In this document: one piece after another, positions 1 to 8,565 of the stretch
Position numbering within the stretch: position 1 is the first letter of the stretch
Layout: the number at the start of each line of letters is the position of its first letter
From: an uncultured Roseovarius sp.
Lineage (GTDB): Bacteria > Pseudomonadota > Alphaproteobacteria > Rhodobacterales > Rhodobacteraceae
Length of the DNA: 64,000 nucleotides
Direction: 5' to 3'
Assembly: GCF_947489715.1 (NCBI RefSeq)
Contig: NZ_CANLER010000011.1
Location: forward strand, 1-64,000
Translations under genes and position numbers: made by a program
Notes under the pieces: model-generated
The model's input: only the letters and a program-made list of their open reading frames with translations
Databases searched by the model: none
What the model was told of the DNA's origin: nothing

Positions 1-15
1 AGAGTTAAGCTCCCG

Positions 16-61
16 GAATTCTCAGAACGCTTGAAATGCAGCCATTAAATTCTGAGAATTC
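16..61. repeat. 12-bp perfect inverted repeat
   Basis: GAATTCTCAGAA at 16-27 is repeated as its exact reverse complement at 50-61, with a 22-base spacer. It lies about 250 bases beyond the 3' end of the tyrosine recombinase gene. It could be a recombination or protein-binding site, or a stem-loop. No function can be assigned from sequence alone. Confidence 0.5.
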
Positions 62-137
62 GAGGGCGGTTTTGTCCGCGACGTGTGAATTCGACGCCTG
101 ATTCATGCTGCGATCAGCACGAACGGTCGTTTCTTCT

Positions 138-207
138 GCTGCGCACCGGCACGGAGTTTTTCGCTCATGCCGCAATTTTCACGCTGCGGGCGCGCGCAGC
201 GAAAGTC
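138..207. repeat. Non-coding repeat, copy 1
   Basis: A roughly 70-base stretch that ends in the self-complementary block GCTGCGGGCGCGCGCAGC followed by GAAAGTC. A clearly related stretch occurs at 14338-14408, and the segment CTTCTGCTSCGCACCGG is also found near 10710. None of the copies lies in a convincing gene. They look like members of a degenerate intergenic repeat family. Confidence 0.45.
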
Positions 208-306
208 GAACACTTCCGGTGTGGGGCTCGCACTTCGCTTTCGCCGCAGCGAAGTCGTAGGTCTGTTCTAAATCGGCGAACGGCGCGTGCCGTCCGCCAA
301 CATGGG

Positions 307-939
307 TCAGATGTCGATCCGCTCTGCGATGCTCAGAGCATCTTCCAGTTCAACACCAAGGTAACGAACTGTGCTATCGACCTTCGTATGGCCAAGCAAA
401 AGCTGCACAGCGCGAAGGTTGCCCGTTTTGCGGTAGATTTCCGCAGCCTTGGTCCGGCGGAGTGAATGAGTGCCATAGGCGCTCGGCTCTAACCCAATCG
501 ATGTCACCCAATCACGGACGAGCCGACCGTATTGTCGCGTTGAGATGTGTGGTCGATCGTGAAAACGGCTTGGAAACATGAACTGGCAAGCAAACATCTC
601 AGGCGACTTAACCCATACCAAGACCGAATCGCGCGTGTTTTCTGTCAGTTCGAACTGCACCGGCTTTTTGGTTTTGCTTTGGATCACCGAAACCCGTTCT
701 CGGACGCGATCTTCTTTCACTAGGTCCGTGACGGTGAGTTTGACCAGATCACAACCGCGTAATTTGCTATCAATCGCAACGTTGAACAGCGCAAGGTCGC
801 GGAGATAGCTGGCAAGTTCAAGGCGCGCGCGGATCGCCCAGACCTGTTTGGGAAGCAGCGGACGTTTCTGTCCGATGATCCGCCCTTTGTTCCAGGCTTT
901 GCGCTTAGGGGTGACTGCAGGAAGTTGGACTCTTGGCAT
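307..939 (-). CDS. Small tyrosine recombinase / integrase
   Basis: A 210-residue site-specific recombinase of the phage-integrase superfamily, which breaks and rejoins DNA through a tyrosine. The catalytic set is visible: Arg61 (SKLRG), Lys in the SKTKK turn near 89-92, His158 and Arg161 (THSLRR), His184 (LLGHTK) and Tyr193 (VRYLG). It is shorter than typical integrases (300-400 residues) and has little or no N-terminal core-binding domain. The start at 939 is chosen because GGAGGG sits 6 bases upstream; a longer frame upstream has no support. It probably belongs to a mobile element whose limits are not visible here. Confidence 0.8.
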   Translation of the reverse strand: MPRVQLPAVTPKRKAWNKGRIIGQKRPLLPKQVWAIRARLELASYLRDLALFNVAIDSKLRGCDLVKLTVTDLVKEDRVRERVSVIQSKTKKPVQFELTENTRDSVLVWVKSPEMFACQFMFPSRFHDRPHISTRQYGRLVRDWVTSIGLEPSAYGTHSLRRTKAAEIYRKTGNLRAVQLLLGHTKVDSTVRYLGVELEDALSIAERIDI

Positions 940-1135
940 AACATGCCCTCCAATCCTCCCCCCAAACCCAGACGTCAGCACCGCGCTGACGCCAAAAACA
1001 TAGCATCGGATTGAATGACCGGTGTCAGAAGGAACTAATACAGGCCATCTCTGCGAGCGCATTAGGCTGCTACGAGCCCTTACCCACCAACTTGCTGCGC
1101 AGAGTCGAATGTCAGCAATGCCAGATGAGACCTGG

Positions 1136-2341
1136 TCAACTGAACCGGTTGCGCCAGGTCTCACAGCGTCCCGCATCCCGCGCCTCGTATGCCTCTAAAG
1201 CGTTTGCTGGGCTTAGATCAAACCGGCTCTCTTCGTCCTTACCAAGTGCTGTCAGCCGCATCGAATACCAAGCGGTGACACCACCGCGTGACGGTGCGTC
1301 GAACATCGGAAACTCAGGGTCGCTACCAGCATCGCTCAACCATGTATTCGCGAGTGATGGATTCAAAATCATCGCACGGCCAAGACTGATGGCATCAGCC
1401 GCGCCGTCCCGCAGAGCCCTCACAACCTGATCTCTAGTCTCGAAACCACCCGTTACAACGATTGGAATATCGGTGAGTGCTTTTGCTCGCTTGGCGAAGT
1501 CAGCAAAGTATGGCCCAGACGAAGCCGTGCCATCCGAACTCGATGCAGCACCGGGGAAATAGGTGCCGCCGCTTATGTCGATCAGGTCCACCGATGTTTT
1601 GTCGAGAAGTCGCACCACCTCCAACGCATCGACAGTCGTGAGGCCCCCTTCGAGCTTGTCCGTCGAGTTGATCCTGATGCCGACCGGATATGAAGCCCCA
1701 ACAGCCTGCCGAACGGCATCGATCACCTCGCGGATGATACGGAAACGCCCCTCAACTTCGCCGCCATAGGCATCGTTCCGGAGGTTGAACAGAGGTGATA
1801 GAAACTGGCTGAACAGAAAGCCGTGACCGGCGTGGATTAGGACGCCACCGAAACTTGCTTCCTGTGCGAGGGTCGCGGCTCGCGCATAGGATTGGGGTAG
1901 CTCATGGATTTCATCCAATGACATGCCTTCACATTGCAAACCCTCAACATTCAGGGGAGACGGCCCCTTAGGATTGCTGATAGGTCCATGTGCAAGTGCA
2001 CCGGCGTGACCAAGTTGGGGCCAGATTTGAGCGCCGTTTTTTGATCCGCGCTTTGCCAGTTCCTGCAGTGCGGGCAAATCAGCGTCTGGCACCAGCACGA
2101 GGTTACCGGGTTTCTCAGGATAGCCGGGGATCACCTGCACCTCGCCGATCAACGAAAGCGCTGCACCGCCTTCCGCCCATCGTTCATAGAGGCGCATCTG
2201 TGCATCTGTCGGATTTCCAGCACCATCGCCGAGGGAGTCAGACATCGCCGATTTTATCAATCGGTTCTTCAACCGAGCGCCACAAGGTAGGTCAAGCGGA
2301 TGGGTTAACAAGTTTTTCGCATCATGGTTGTTCTGGTTCAT
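1136..2341 (-). CDS. NADH:flavin oxidoreductase, old yellow enzyme family
   Basis: A 401-residue FMN-dependent TIM-barrel oxidoreductase. Family landmarks are in order: PLDLPCGARLKNRL near the N-terminus, the GQL-like QLGHAG at 109-114, the substrate-binding HAGHGF at 170-175 followed by QFLSP, NLRNDAYGG at 186-194, and the phosphate-binding VVTGGF and SLGRAM motifs near 295-325. It lacks the C-terminal iron-sulfur and NADPH domains of 2,4-dienoyl-CoA reductase, so it is the short form. The physiological substrate, probably an activated alkene, is unknown. GGAG precedes the ATG. The neighbouring ArsR regulator and matched operator sites point to joint control. Confidence 0.85.
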   Translation of the reverse strand: MNQNNHDAKNLLTHPLDLPCGARLKNRLIKSAMSDSLGDGAGNPTDAQMRLYERWAEGGAALSLIGEVQVIPGYPEKPGNLVLVPDADLPALQELAKRGSKNGAQIWPQLGHAGALAHGPISNPKGPSPLNVEGLQCEGMSLDEIHELPQSYARAATLAQEASFGGVLIHAGHGFLFSQFLSPLFNLRNDAYGGEVEGRFRIIREVIDAVRQAVGASYPVGIRINSTDKLEGGLTTVDALEVVRLLDKTSVDLIDISGGTYFPGAASSSDGTASSGPYFADFAKRAKALTDIPIVVTGGFETRDQVVRALRDGAADAISLGRAMILNPSLANTWLSDAGSDPEFPMFDAPSRGGVTAWYSMRLTALGKDEESRFDLSPANALEAYEARDAGRCETWRNRFS

Positions 2342-2358
2342 TTCATCACTCCATCGGC

Positions 2359-2372
2359 ATATTTCGATATAT
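2359..2372. promoter_or_regulatory. Putative ArsR operator upstream of the oxidoreductase
   Basis: ATATTTCGATATAT, an imperfect palindrome 18 bases upstream of the oxidoreductase start. It differs by one base from the site at 2739-2752 in front of the ArsR gene. Binding by that regulator is inferred from this pairing. Confidence 0.5.
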
Positions 2373-2421
2373 CATTTCGCTTGAGCAAAGCTCGGAGAGG
2401 ATAGACTTCCCTCATTCCGAC

Positions 2422-2730
2422 CTACGATTTGAGAAGCTCGTCTTGGACGGCGGCTAGGAACGCTTGAATGTTCTTTTCGTCGCGTCGGTAGAATGTCCAC
2501 TGACCGTGGCGCTCTGCGTTCACAAACCCAGCTTGTTTCAACAATCCCATGTAGTTCGAGATTGTGGATTGCGACAGCTTTGCTTTCTCCTGAATGTAGG
2601 CAACACAAACGCCCTCAAGGTCTTCATGACCGGGCAGTGCAGGAGGAAAGTTTGAACGGTCTTTAAGCCATTCCAGAATTTGTCGGCGAACCGGATTGTT
2701 CAACGCTGATATTGATCTTTCAATGTCCAT
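2422..2730 (-). CDS. ArsR family winged-helix regulator
   Basis: A roughly 102-residue DNA-binding protein with the ArsR layout: an N-terminal helix (NNPVRRQILEWLKD), the recognition segment AKLSQSTISNYMGLLKQAG, and the wing ERHGQWTFYRRDE. No metal-binding CXC motif is evident, so it is more likely a redox or small-molecule sensor than a metal sensor. The ATG at 2730 is preferred over an upstream TTG because the operator-like palindrome would otherwise fall inside the gene. No clear ribosome site is seen, so it may be leaderless. It lies upstream of the flavin oxidoreductase on the same strand and probably represses it. Confidence 0.8.
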   Translation of the reverse strand: MDIERSISALNNPVRRQILEWLKDRSNFPPALPGHEDLEGVCVAYIQEKAKLSQSTISNYMGLLKQAGFVNAERHGQWTFYRRDEKNIQAFLAAVQDELLKS

Positions 2731-2738
2731 AAATCGAA

Positions 2739-2752
2739 ATATCTCGATATAT
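2739..2752. promoter_or_regulatory. Putative ArsR operator upstream of arsR-like gene
   Basis: ATATCTCGATATAT, 13 of 14 bases identical to the site at 2359-2372 and 9 bases upstream of the ArsR ATG. Autoregulation is inferred. Confidence 0.5.
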
Positions 2753-2887
2753 TGTTTACTGTCAATCCATCCGTCAAATCGCTCCAAAGCGGGCGTTCAT
2801 GGAAAACGTTCAAAGGTCAGGTTTTCCGCTTTGTGCCCGCTCGTAAAAACCATCCACGAATGACTGTTTTGCCATCCTACAATGAAG

Positions 2888-3109
2888 TTAAGCGCCGGTA
2901 ATCTCGGCCTTATGTGCTGCAGCCAGTTCCGCCATACTGTTGAAGCAGAAGTCATAGCTGGGCATCTCTCCGGGGTTCATTGTTGCCCCGAACCCTTCTT
3001 TTTCGTGACCGCGATAGATCCAGCAATTATAAAGCCCGTATTTGTTGGCAGGGCCATGATCGTGGAACATGCTTTCTGCTGTAACCCACAGGCATTGTTG
3101 CCATTCCAC
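2888..3109 (-). pseudogene. Haloacid dehalogenase type II, C-terminal remnant
   Basis: The frame encodes only the tail of a HAD-superfamily 2-haloacid dehalogenase: [16 protein letters not shown], then [14 protein letters not shown], then [18 protein letters not shown]. These match the family's C-terminal third as I know it. The N-terminal domain with the catalytic aspartate is absent, and the sequence upstream of about 3080 has no resemblance. It is about 70 residues against a usual 220-240. It is a decayed gene rather than a working enzyme. Confidence 0.6.
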
Positions 3110-3139
3110 CGACTTGCGTCGTGAGCATTCTACATTTAT

Positions 3140-3976
3140 CTAATTCAATTTACCTCTACTCGGCATCCACGAAACGAACGTGATTTCGCCAGGAGTATTC
3201 TGGGTTATCCCTTGCCAGTATTTGACCTTTTCGGACCTTCCACGAACAACTATCTCATGTGTCCTGTCTGACCAAGTTGCCTGATAGGGCAAATTTAGAC
3301 CCTCAGTATGCTCTGTCAAAACTGGAACTTTTCGATGCCAACAAAACGCGTCTTCCAGGGCACAGGCATCTATCTCTTCCAAAAGAGCGTTCGTCGCGAA
3401 AAGCAGTTCGCCGTTTTCACCATGAATGGAAGTCATCAATTGTATATTTTTTGTGAGCGCCATAACAATATTATCATATTCGCCAAGTGCTTCAGACATG
3501 AAGCGCATTTCCGACTGCAGCAACTCCGTCGCGAGTAGATGTTCAGCTTCCATGCAACACAATTGCAAATTGAGTTTGTCGACTTCGGACCAAATCCGAG
3601 GTTCAGAAGATACCGCACAGATAGCCCCTATTGCATTGGACTTTTCATCTCTGATTGGTTGTCCGAGATAACCTACGATAAATCCCTCCAAGACATAAGG
3701 AATTGTCGACAACTCGTTTACAGTTCGGGCGTCGTTCAATTCTTGCATAGTATTCCTGGTTACAGTCACCCCACATAGGGTGTCTGAGAACTCGTGAGAT
3801 CGTCCACTGTATTCGTCCTGTTGCGCACCGGTCATTCCAAATGAAAATAGCCTGCTGCGGTTTGCTAAGCTAATGTAGACCCCGTCACAATTCACTACTT
3901 CCGCTAGTTGAGCTGCGACTTTGTCTGCTTTCTCAACGATCCCCTCTTCAGCACCCCAATTTTTCCTTCTTTGCAT
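3140..3976 (-). CDS. GAF-domain protein
   Basis: A 278-residue soluble protein. Residues about 15-150 look like a GAF sensor domain (AAQLAEVVNCDGVYISLANRSRLFS, then TLCGVTVTRNT, then GFIVGYLGQPIRDEKSNAIGAICAVSSEPRIWSEVDK), a layout that binds small ligands or chromophores. The C-terminal part is not recognised and may be a degenerate PAS-like region; no kinase, cyclase or DNA-binding domain is visible. It is divergent from a LysR regulator, with a large palindrome in the shared intergenic region. The ligand and partner are unknown. Confidence 0.7.
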   Translation of the reverse strand: MQRRKNWGAEEGIVEKADKVAAQLAEVVNCDGVYISLANRSRLFSFGMTGAQQDEYSGRSHEFSDTLCGVTVTRNTMQELNDARTVNELSTIPYVLEGFIVGYLGQPIRDEKSNAIGAICAVSSEPRIWSEVDKLNLQLCCMEAEHLLATELLQSEMRFMSEALGEYDNIVMALTKNIQLMTSIHGENGELLFATNALLEEIDACALEDAFCWHRKVPVLTEHTEGLNLPYQATWSDRTHEIVVRGRSEKVKYWQGITQNTPGEITFVSWMPSRGKLN

Positions 3977-4288
3977 TCAAGGTTAGCCTTTCCGTTTTTG
4001 CCATCCACATTAGGTGAAGCCAATTGAATTGGCTTCCCGCAATTCTGCACACTGGGCAGAGTAAATGATACCTCACAGCCCCAACCACCCGCGATTTGTT
4101 AGTCTAAGCGCCTTGATGAACGAGCAATTCGGGCCGTCCAAAAAAGTGGTTGAATTTATATGGTATAACGCACTCTATGCTTGCGACTCCCCATAAGCAC
4201 CTCTTCTGCATAGCTTTTATTTGATCACGGTTTTGTGAAATAATAACCGGAAGTTGTGATCGATCAATGCGAAGGTCTTAAAAAAAAC
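3977..4288. other. Divergent intergenic region with 21-bp palindrome
   Basis: No gene is seen. The notable element is a perfect inverted repeat at 4016-4036, arms GAAGCCAATT and AATTGGCTTC around a single G. It lies 40 bases upstream of the GAF gene. It is a strong candidate for a dimeric regulator site, possibly for the divergent LysR protein. An A/T-rich stretch around 4195-4250 probably holds the LysR promoter. Confidence 0.5.
4016..4036. promoter_or_regulatory. Perfect 10-1-10 palindrome, putative operator
   Basis: Arms GAAGCCAATT (4016-4025) and AATTGGCTTC (4027-4036) pair completely. There is no T-run on either side, so it is not a canonical terminator. Its position directly upstream of the GAF gene suggests an operator. 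Confidence 0.5.
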
Positions 4289-5239
4289 ATGAAGAAAGTT
4301 GATGTGTTATCATTGGATGGAAAGCTATTGAGGGTCTTTTTAGCTGTATATGATACACAATCCGTAACCAAAGCGGCGGTGAATTTAGAGACGGGTCAGT
4401 CAGCTGTTAGCCATAGCTTAGACAGACTCAGAGAATGCATCGGAGATCCATTGTTCGTCAAAAGCGGCAGAGGAATAGCGCCAACAGATACAGCATCTTT
4501 GATGGCCCCCAAAATACAGAAGATATTGACCGACATCGAGGGGTTGTCCACCCAAAACAACTACAACCCGAGGACAGACACAAATGATTTTACCGTTGCC
4601 ACCAACGTAACCGAGCTTTTGCCAGTCTTGCTTTCTGTCAAAGAAAGAATCCGAAACATTTCAGGGGAAATACCCTTGCAATTTATCGAGTTGGGACCTC
4701 GTACAAACACCTTGGAAACACTGAGTTCGGGTAAGGCGGATCTGGTAATCTCGGTTTCAATCGGACCTTATCCTGTTGAGCTTTCAATTGAGCACCTTTA
4801 CCAAGACCAGATTGTTTGTTTCTTCGACCATTCCCAAAGGAGTGCACCTCTAACTGTTGAGGCCTATTGTGCCGCGCGACATGCCGTTCTTAGTTTTGGT
4901 GGGGACAACAAGAGCATCGTTGATGCCGCATTAGACTATGCGGGATTTTCAAGACGTGTCTCGCTTGCTGCTTCCAATTCCTTCGCCCTCGCAAGTTTGA
5001 TGAGGGGTACAAACCTGTTAGCCACATTGCCAAAGCGATTACATACAACGGCGTTTGAAGGATTCTATGTATCAAATCCTCCAATTTCACTCCCATTGGT
5101 GCGTTATGATCTGGTCTGGCATAGACGAATGCAAAATTCTGAACGCAATAAGTGGTTCCGAACATTAATGCGTGAAGCCGCTGCTGATTTTGACATAGTC
5201 AAGAATCCCGCGTCAGTTTCTCGTATTCTTGCTGTTTAG
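4289..5239 (+). CDS. LysR family transcriptional regulator
   Basis: A 316-residue LTTR. The N-terminal winged helix-turn-helix is clear (LLRVFLAVYDTQSVTKAA, then QSAVSHSLDRLRECIGDPLFVKSGRG), followed by a long periplasmic-binding-protein-like ligand domain. The ATG at 4289 gives a normal LysR N-terminus; an in-frame GTG at 4256 would add 11 residues. Codon use is A/T-richer than the catabolic genes further right. It is divergent from the GAF gene, which it may control. The effector is unknown. Confidence 0.85.
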   Translation: MKKVDVLSLDGKLLRVFLAVYDTQSVTKAAVNLETGQSAVSHSLDRLRECIGDPLFVKSGRGIAPTDTASLMAPKIQKILTDIEGLSTQNNYNPRTDTNDFTVATNVTELLPVLLSVKERIRNISGEIPLQFIELGPRTNTLETLSSGKADLVISVSIGPYPVELSIEHLYQDQIVCFFDHSQRSAPLTVEAYCAARHAVLSFGGDNKSIVDAALDYAGFSRRVSLAASNSFALASLMRGTNLLATLPKRLHTTAFEGFYVSNPPISLPLVRYDLVWHRRMQNSERNKWFRTLMREAAADFDIVKNPASVSRILAV

Positions 5240-5364
5240 CATTACGGAAGAGTTCTTTGGATTAAAGAGATTTTACCGCTTCACTGAGGGATTATTTCCG
5301 AAATTTCCCTGTAAAACAAGATATTTGACCTGCAAATAGGAGATTCAGAATCACATGCCTTTGC

Positions 5365-5598
5365 TCAATCTTGCACCGGGTCTGATTCAAGGTTTCCAAA
5401 AAAAGACATATCAACACTTAGTGCACGAGATATGTCCTGAAGCATTGAAACGCTGATTCCTCTACCTCCTGTTTCGCATTTTTGAAGCTGCTGGAACTCG
5501 ACACCAATATTCTCTGCAAGCTCCACCTGCGTTATGCCAAGTTGCCAGCGGCGATGGCGAATACATATGCCAACAAAAATATTGGTCAATCTTTCCAA
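5365..5598 (-). CDS. XRE/Cro-CI family helix-turn-helix protein (A)
   Basis: A small DNA-binding protein of about 77 residues. The HTH spans GICIRHRRWQLGITQVELAE and IGVEFQQLQKCETGGRGIS. I chose a TTG start at 5598 because GGAGGCGAT lies just upstream and because it gives the same N-terminal spacing as the related protein at 5958-6356; the longer frame to 5682 is hydrophobic and unlike the family. It ends soon after the HTH domain (FFGNL), without the C-terminal helix seen in its neighbour. Confidence 0.6.
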   Translation of the reverse strand: MERLTNIFVGICIRHRRWQLGITQVELAENIGVEFQQLQKCETGGRGISVSMLQDISRALSVDMSFFGNLESDPVQD

Positions 5599-5957
5599 TT
5601 GATCGCCTCCAATTGAAGTAAGCCCTCCAAGCCAGAAAAGACTGGCGGGTTGAGGCAGTAACATTAAGAAACACAAAAACATATTCGCGTTATTATCTAG
5701 ACGACCATGAAAACCTATGCATCAAGACCATTGTGTGTTGAGCCGTCCAAAGCAGATATTTGTAAAATTGTGCTGAACGACTGCAACCGGGGCTCAAAGC
5801 GGCCATCTGAGGCAAATGCTCGGGAGTTCGCCACCAAATTCATGACAATTTAGCGTGAATATTCCCCCTTTTCGCGAGCGCCATTGTCGACATTCTGGAT
5901 CGCAATAACCACCCGCATTGAAGCAGAGGTGGGGGAACTTTTGCTTGGGGAGAATGA
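5599..5957. other. Intergenic region between two XRE genes
   Basis: No recognisable gene. A 48-codon plus-strand frame (5707-5853) exists but has no ribosome site and no similarity I recognise. The region separates two divergently read XRE genes, so it should hold both promoters. Confidence 0.35.
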
Positions 5958-6356
5958 ATGGCAAATCAGGTTGATATTTATGTTGGAAAACGCATCCGGC
6001 ATCGGCGTTGGGTCGTTGGGCTTTCGCAACAAGAACTCGGTGAAAAGGTCGGTGTAAAATTTCAACAAATACAAAAGTACGAGACAGGCAGTAACAGGGT
6101 CAGCGCGTCTAAACTTTGGGAGATGTCACATGCTTTGAATGTTCCATTGGCGTCTTTTTTCCAGGGATTTAAACCTTGCGTTGAGGGTGAAGAAACGTTG
6201 CAAGAAGTCTTTTTGGCTGATTATCAGGCCACAATATTCTTAGCTGGATACTACAAAATATCGGAAGGGAAGCGGCGGGCAATTTATGAATTGGCAATGA
6301 CACTAGCGGAGCCGCACAGAAGTCAGAGTGCCGAAAAAAATAGCGGCGTGCGCTAA
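5958..6356 (+). CDS. XRE family helix-turn-helix regulator (B)
   Basis: A 132-residue regulator with an HTH_3 domain at residues about 7-65 (VGKRIRHRRWVVGLSQQELG, then VGVKFQQIQKYETGSNRVSA, then ALNVPLASFFQG). A helical C-terminal tail follows. GGGGAG sits 5 bases before the ATG. This arrangement is common in roseobacters and rhizobia and is often linked to chromosomal or plasmid accessory control. It shares IRHRRW, then FQQ and ET-G, with the divergent gene at 5365-5598, which suggests an old duplication. Confidence 0.8.
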   Translation: MANQVDIYVGKRIRHRRWVVGLSQQELGEKVGVKFQQIQKYETGSNRVSASKLWEMSHALNVPLASFFQGFKPCVEGEETLQEVFLADYQATIFLAGYYKISEGKRRAIYELAMTLAEPHRSQSAEKNSGVR

Positions 6357-6705
6357 AAAAAATTGTAATTTTCGCATCGCGTTCAAGTGCATGTGTAAGA
6401 GACACTTTCACGGACCTACTTTCCACACCGTTCTCTAAGAAATTCGTAGAATGATCACCCAAGCGCCCCAGTCCTGACACACAGCTATCGCCTACTGCGG
6501 CTGGGGTGCAGTCATGTCTGTTCCGAGTTCCAAGAATACAAACAAATCTGATTTTTGATATTCTCATTGATGAGTGCGACTGCACCTTCTCTAGCAGAGC
6601 AAATTGTGATGAATAGTAAGCTGCCCTCACATCTATTCGGGCCGCACCATCATGTCCTCTCGCATATTTATTGCTTAGTCTGAACATCAAATCAGGTTTT
6701 GAAAC
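6357..6705. other. Non-coding stretch, nothing recognised
   Basis: About 350 bases between convergent genes. I see no gene, strong terminator or repeat. Frames on both strands are short and unlike any family I know. Confidence 0.3.
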
Positions 6706-6891
6706 TCAGTGCGTTCTTCCAAAAGATGAGAGATCCAGCATTCGTTCTTTCGCGATGGCGCTTCCATTGATTTCGGTTTCAACATTTGAGCGCGCTTTGC
6801 CTAATAGACACTTCAATGAGCTCAATTCTTTGCTCGCGGCATACATTTCCAAATCTGCCAATACATCGATCATCCATTTGTGGTCAGTCAT
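6706..6891 (-). CDS. Small conserved hypothetical protein
   Basis: A 61-residue acidic-to-neutral helical protein (MTDHKWMIDVLADLEMYAAS at the start). It resembles short roseobacter proteins of the type W-M-x-D-V-L-x-D-L that I recall without a known function. GGGGAG lies 8 bases before the ATG at 6891, which supports translation. There are no cysteines in a motif, no signal peptide and no DNA-binding motif. Confidence 0.45.
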   Translation of the reverse strand: MTDHKWMIDVLADLEMYAASKELSSLKCLLGKARSNVETEINGSAIAKERMLDLSSFGRTH

Positions 6892-7030
6892 TAAAGTCAC
6901 TCCCCAAGAAAATTTCAATTTCAAATAGCGAGCCCGAAACACAACTCAAAGGGGAATAATGTAAGTCAAAACTCAATTAGGAAGTTATTTCCTCACTGAA
7001 GCATCCACCCCATCCCGCAATACACCCCGT

Positions 7031-7543
7031 TCAGCCTGAAAGTGCTAGATCATCCAACGTACCGCCATCTCGCTGGAAGTCGCGCCAGACCCATGTCATG
7101 CGATCCACAAACCACATTTTGCCAACTGAAATCACTCCTATACCGAGACATGTGAACCCCAAATCGTACGCCCATAGACCATAGGCGAATGGCAGGAGAC
7201 CCAGGCCGCTTCCGATAGCAAGTGCGTTTGCGACACGTTTATGATGTCCAGCAATCTTGTCGCGTTGCCGCAGCCAAACGCGTTCACCCAACACGCCTTC
7301 AGCCGACCAACTGTTGAAAGTTTTAGGCTGAGAAAAAATGCGAGGATTCATCCAGACCCAGGCCAGAACTACCGCGACAGCAACCCACGCTCCGCTGCCA
7401 ATCCACGAACGACTCCAGATTGCCAGAGCCAATAATGGTAAGGGCGTCAATACACGGGACCATACAGACCAAGGGTTAGCATGCCTGAGCCAAACCTCGT
7501 CTTTCATACCCATAAGCCGTTCGGAAAATCGGGCTACGTCCAT
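7031..7543 (-). CDS. DUF6653-like integral membrane protein
   Basis: A 170-residue membrane protein. The N-terminal cytoplasmic stretch DEVWLRHANPWSVWSRVLTP is followed by two closely spaced membrane segments (LLALAIWSRSWIGSGAW and VAVAVVLAWVWMNP), the loop GVLGERVWLRQRD, then two more membrane segments near 110-150. This matches a family of unknown function that I associate with DUF6653. The start at Met (MDVARF) is preferred; a GTG further upstream is possible. It has no obvious operon partner. Confidence 0.6.
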   Translation of the reverse strand: MDVARFSERLMGMKDEVWLRHANPWSVWSRVLTPLPLLALAIWSRSWIGSGAWVAVAVVLAWVWMNPRIFSQPKTFNSWSAEGVLGERVWLRQRDKIAGHHKRVANALAIGSGLGLLPFAYGLWAYDLGFTCLGIGVISVGKMWFVDRMTWVWRDFQRDGGTLDDLALSG

Positions 7544-7688
7544 GTGTTCAGATCCGAATTTAGAATGAATTGCGAAAGTAGATTGAGACGATATGTAATG
7601 GAGCTCCACACCCTTATCTAGGTCACCCCAACAACAACAGCGTGGGCCCAAAGAGATCACGTTAATCCCTTCAAGAATACTCCGCCGC

Positions 7689-7889
7689 CTAAATCCGACT
7701 TCGGCTCACAATTAAACCAAACGTAACGAGGCAAGCAGACACGAAGTGCCAATCACCAAAGCCCTCTTTCAGTAGAAATGTCGAGATAAGGGCTGCGAAA
7801 AGAACATTCGCCTCGCGCAGGCCAGAGACCATGCCCATAGGTGCAACAGCAAGCGCGTAGATAATGATCCAGTATGCCCCAACCTGCAT
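7689..7889 (-). pseudogene. EamA/DMT transporter, C-terminal remnant
   Basis: The frame encodes the last two membrane segments of an EamA-type drug/metabolite transporter: YALAVAPMGMVSGLREANVL, then ALISTFLLKEGFG, and a C-terminal FGLIVSRSR. A TGA closes the frame six codons before the first Met, and nothing further upstream resembles the missing eight helices. At 66 residues against about 290, it is a gene fragment. Confidence 0.55.
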
Positions 7890-8565
7890 CGCGCCACCGG
7901 CTCACCCAGAGCTGATCGAACCAAAGCAAGGGTCGCGCTTTAGATAATTAACCAATTTTAAACAACTTATAGATGAATTAAAGCTTCGTACAGCACGACA
8001 TTGAATTTCTGCGGAAACCGAAGATACCGAAAGACACCACGACACCAGATTCCCTTCAACCAATTGAAATAATGCCGCTGAAGGTAGTCAGCGGCAAACG
8101 CAACAGGCTTCCAACTTTGACAGATGCAAAAGAATGCACAGGTCATAAAGGGATGTGGCTTTCGAAATTGGCCTTGACCATGCGCGATTTGGTTAAGCAT
8201 TAAACTTCGCCGAAACATTGCGAAAGCGGGATGTGTGAGAGCAACTGGTGCTTGGTGGGAGCAGCGGTGGGTTTAGCTAGCGACCCTCACACAATGCCCA
8301 CAGCTAGAGCCAATTGATAAACAAAACGTGCCTAACTGATAAACGAAGAGTCAGCGGTTTGATTTACCGTTCGCTTTACTACTTCGAGCGACAGTTTTTG
8401 GCGTGTGAGCTTGGTGCAAGTATCTCAGGAATTTCGATAAATTAGGTGTGGTCCTTACTCAACCGACTCAGTTGTTTGCTCGTACTTTACACCAAGCTTC
8501 TTGGCTAAGTTTTACGAAGGTAAATTCGTCGGATTCGTGTTATTGTACAGCAAGAGGTTCGGCAT
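7890..8565. other. Long intergenic region, no gene supported
   Basis: About 675 bases. An 83-codon minus-strand frame (7967-8218) has unusual composition (many Cys, Phe, Trp), no ribosome site and no family resemblance, so I do not call it. The right end (8480-8560) should contain the promoter for the next gene; TTATTGTAC near 8539 could be part of a -10 region. Confidence 0.3.

Noticed and set aside
5707..5853. 48-codon plus-strand frame between the XRE genes
   Set aside because: No ribosome site, no similarity, and it lies where divergent promoters are expected.
7967..8218. 83-codon minus-strand frame
   Set aside because: Cys/Phe/Trp-rich, no ribosome site and no family resemblance; it is probably chance.
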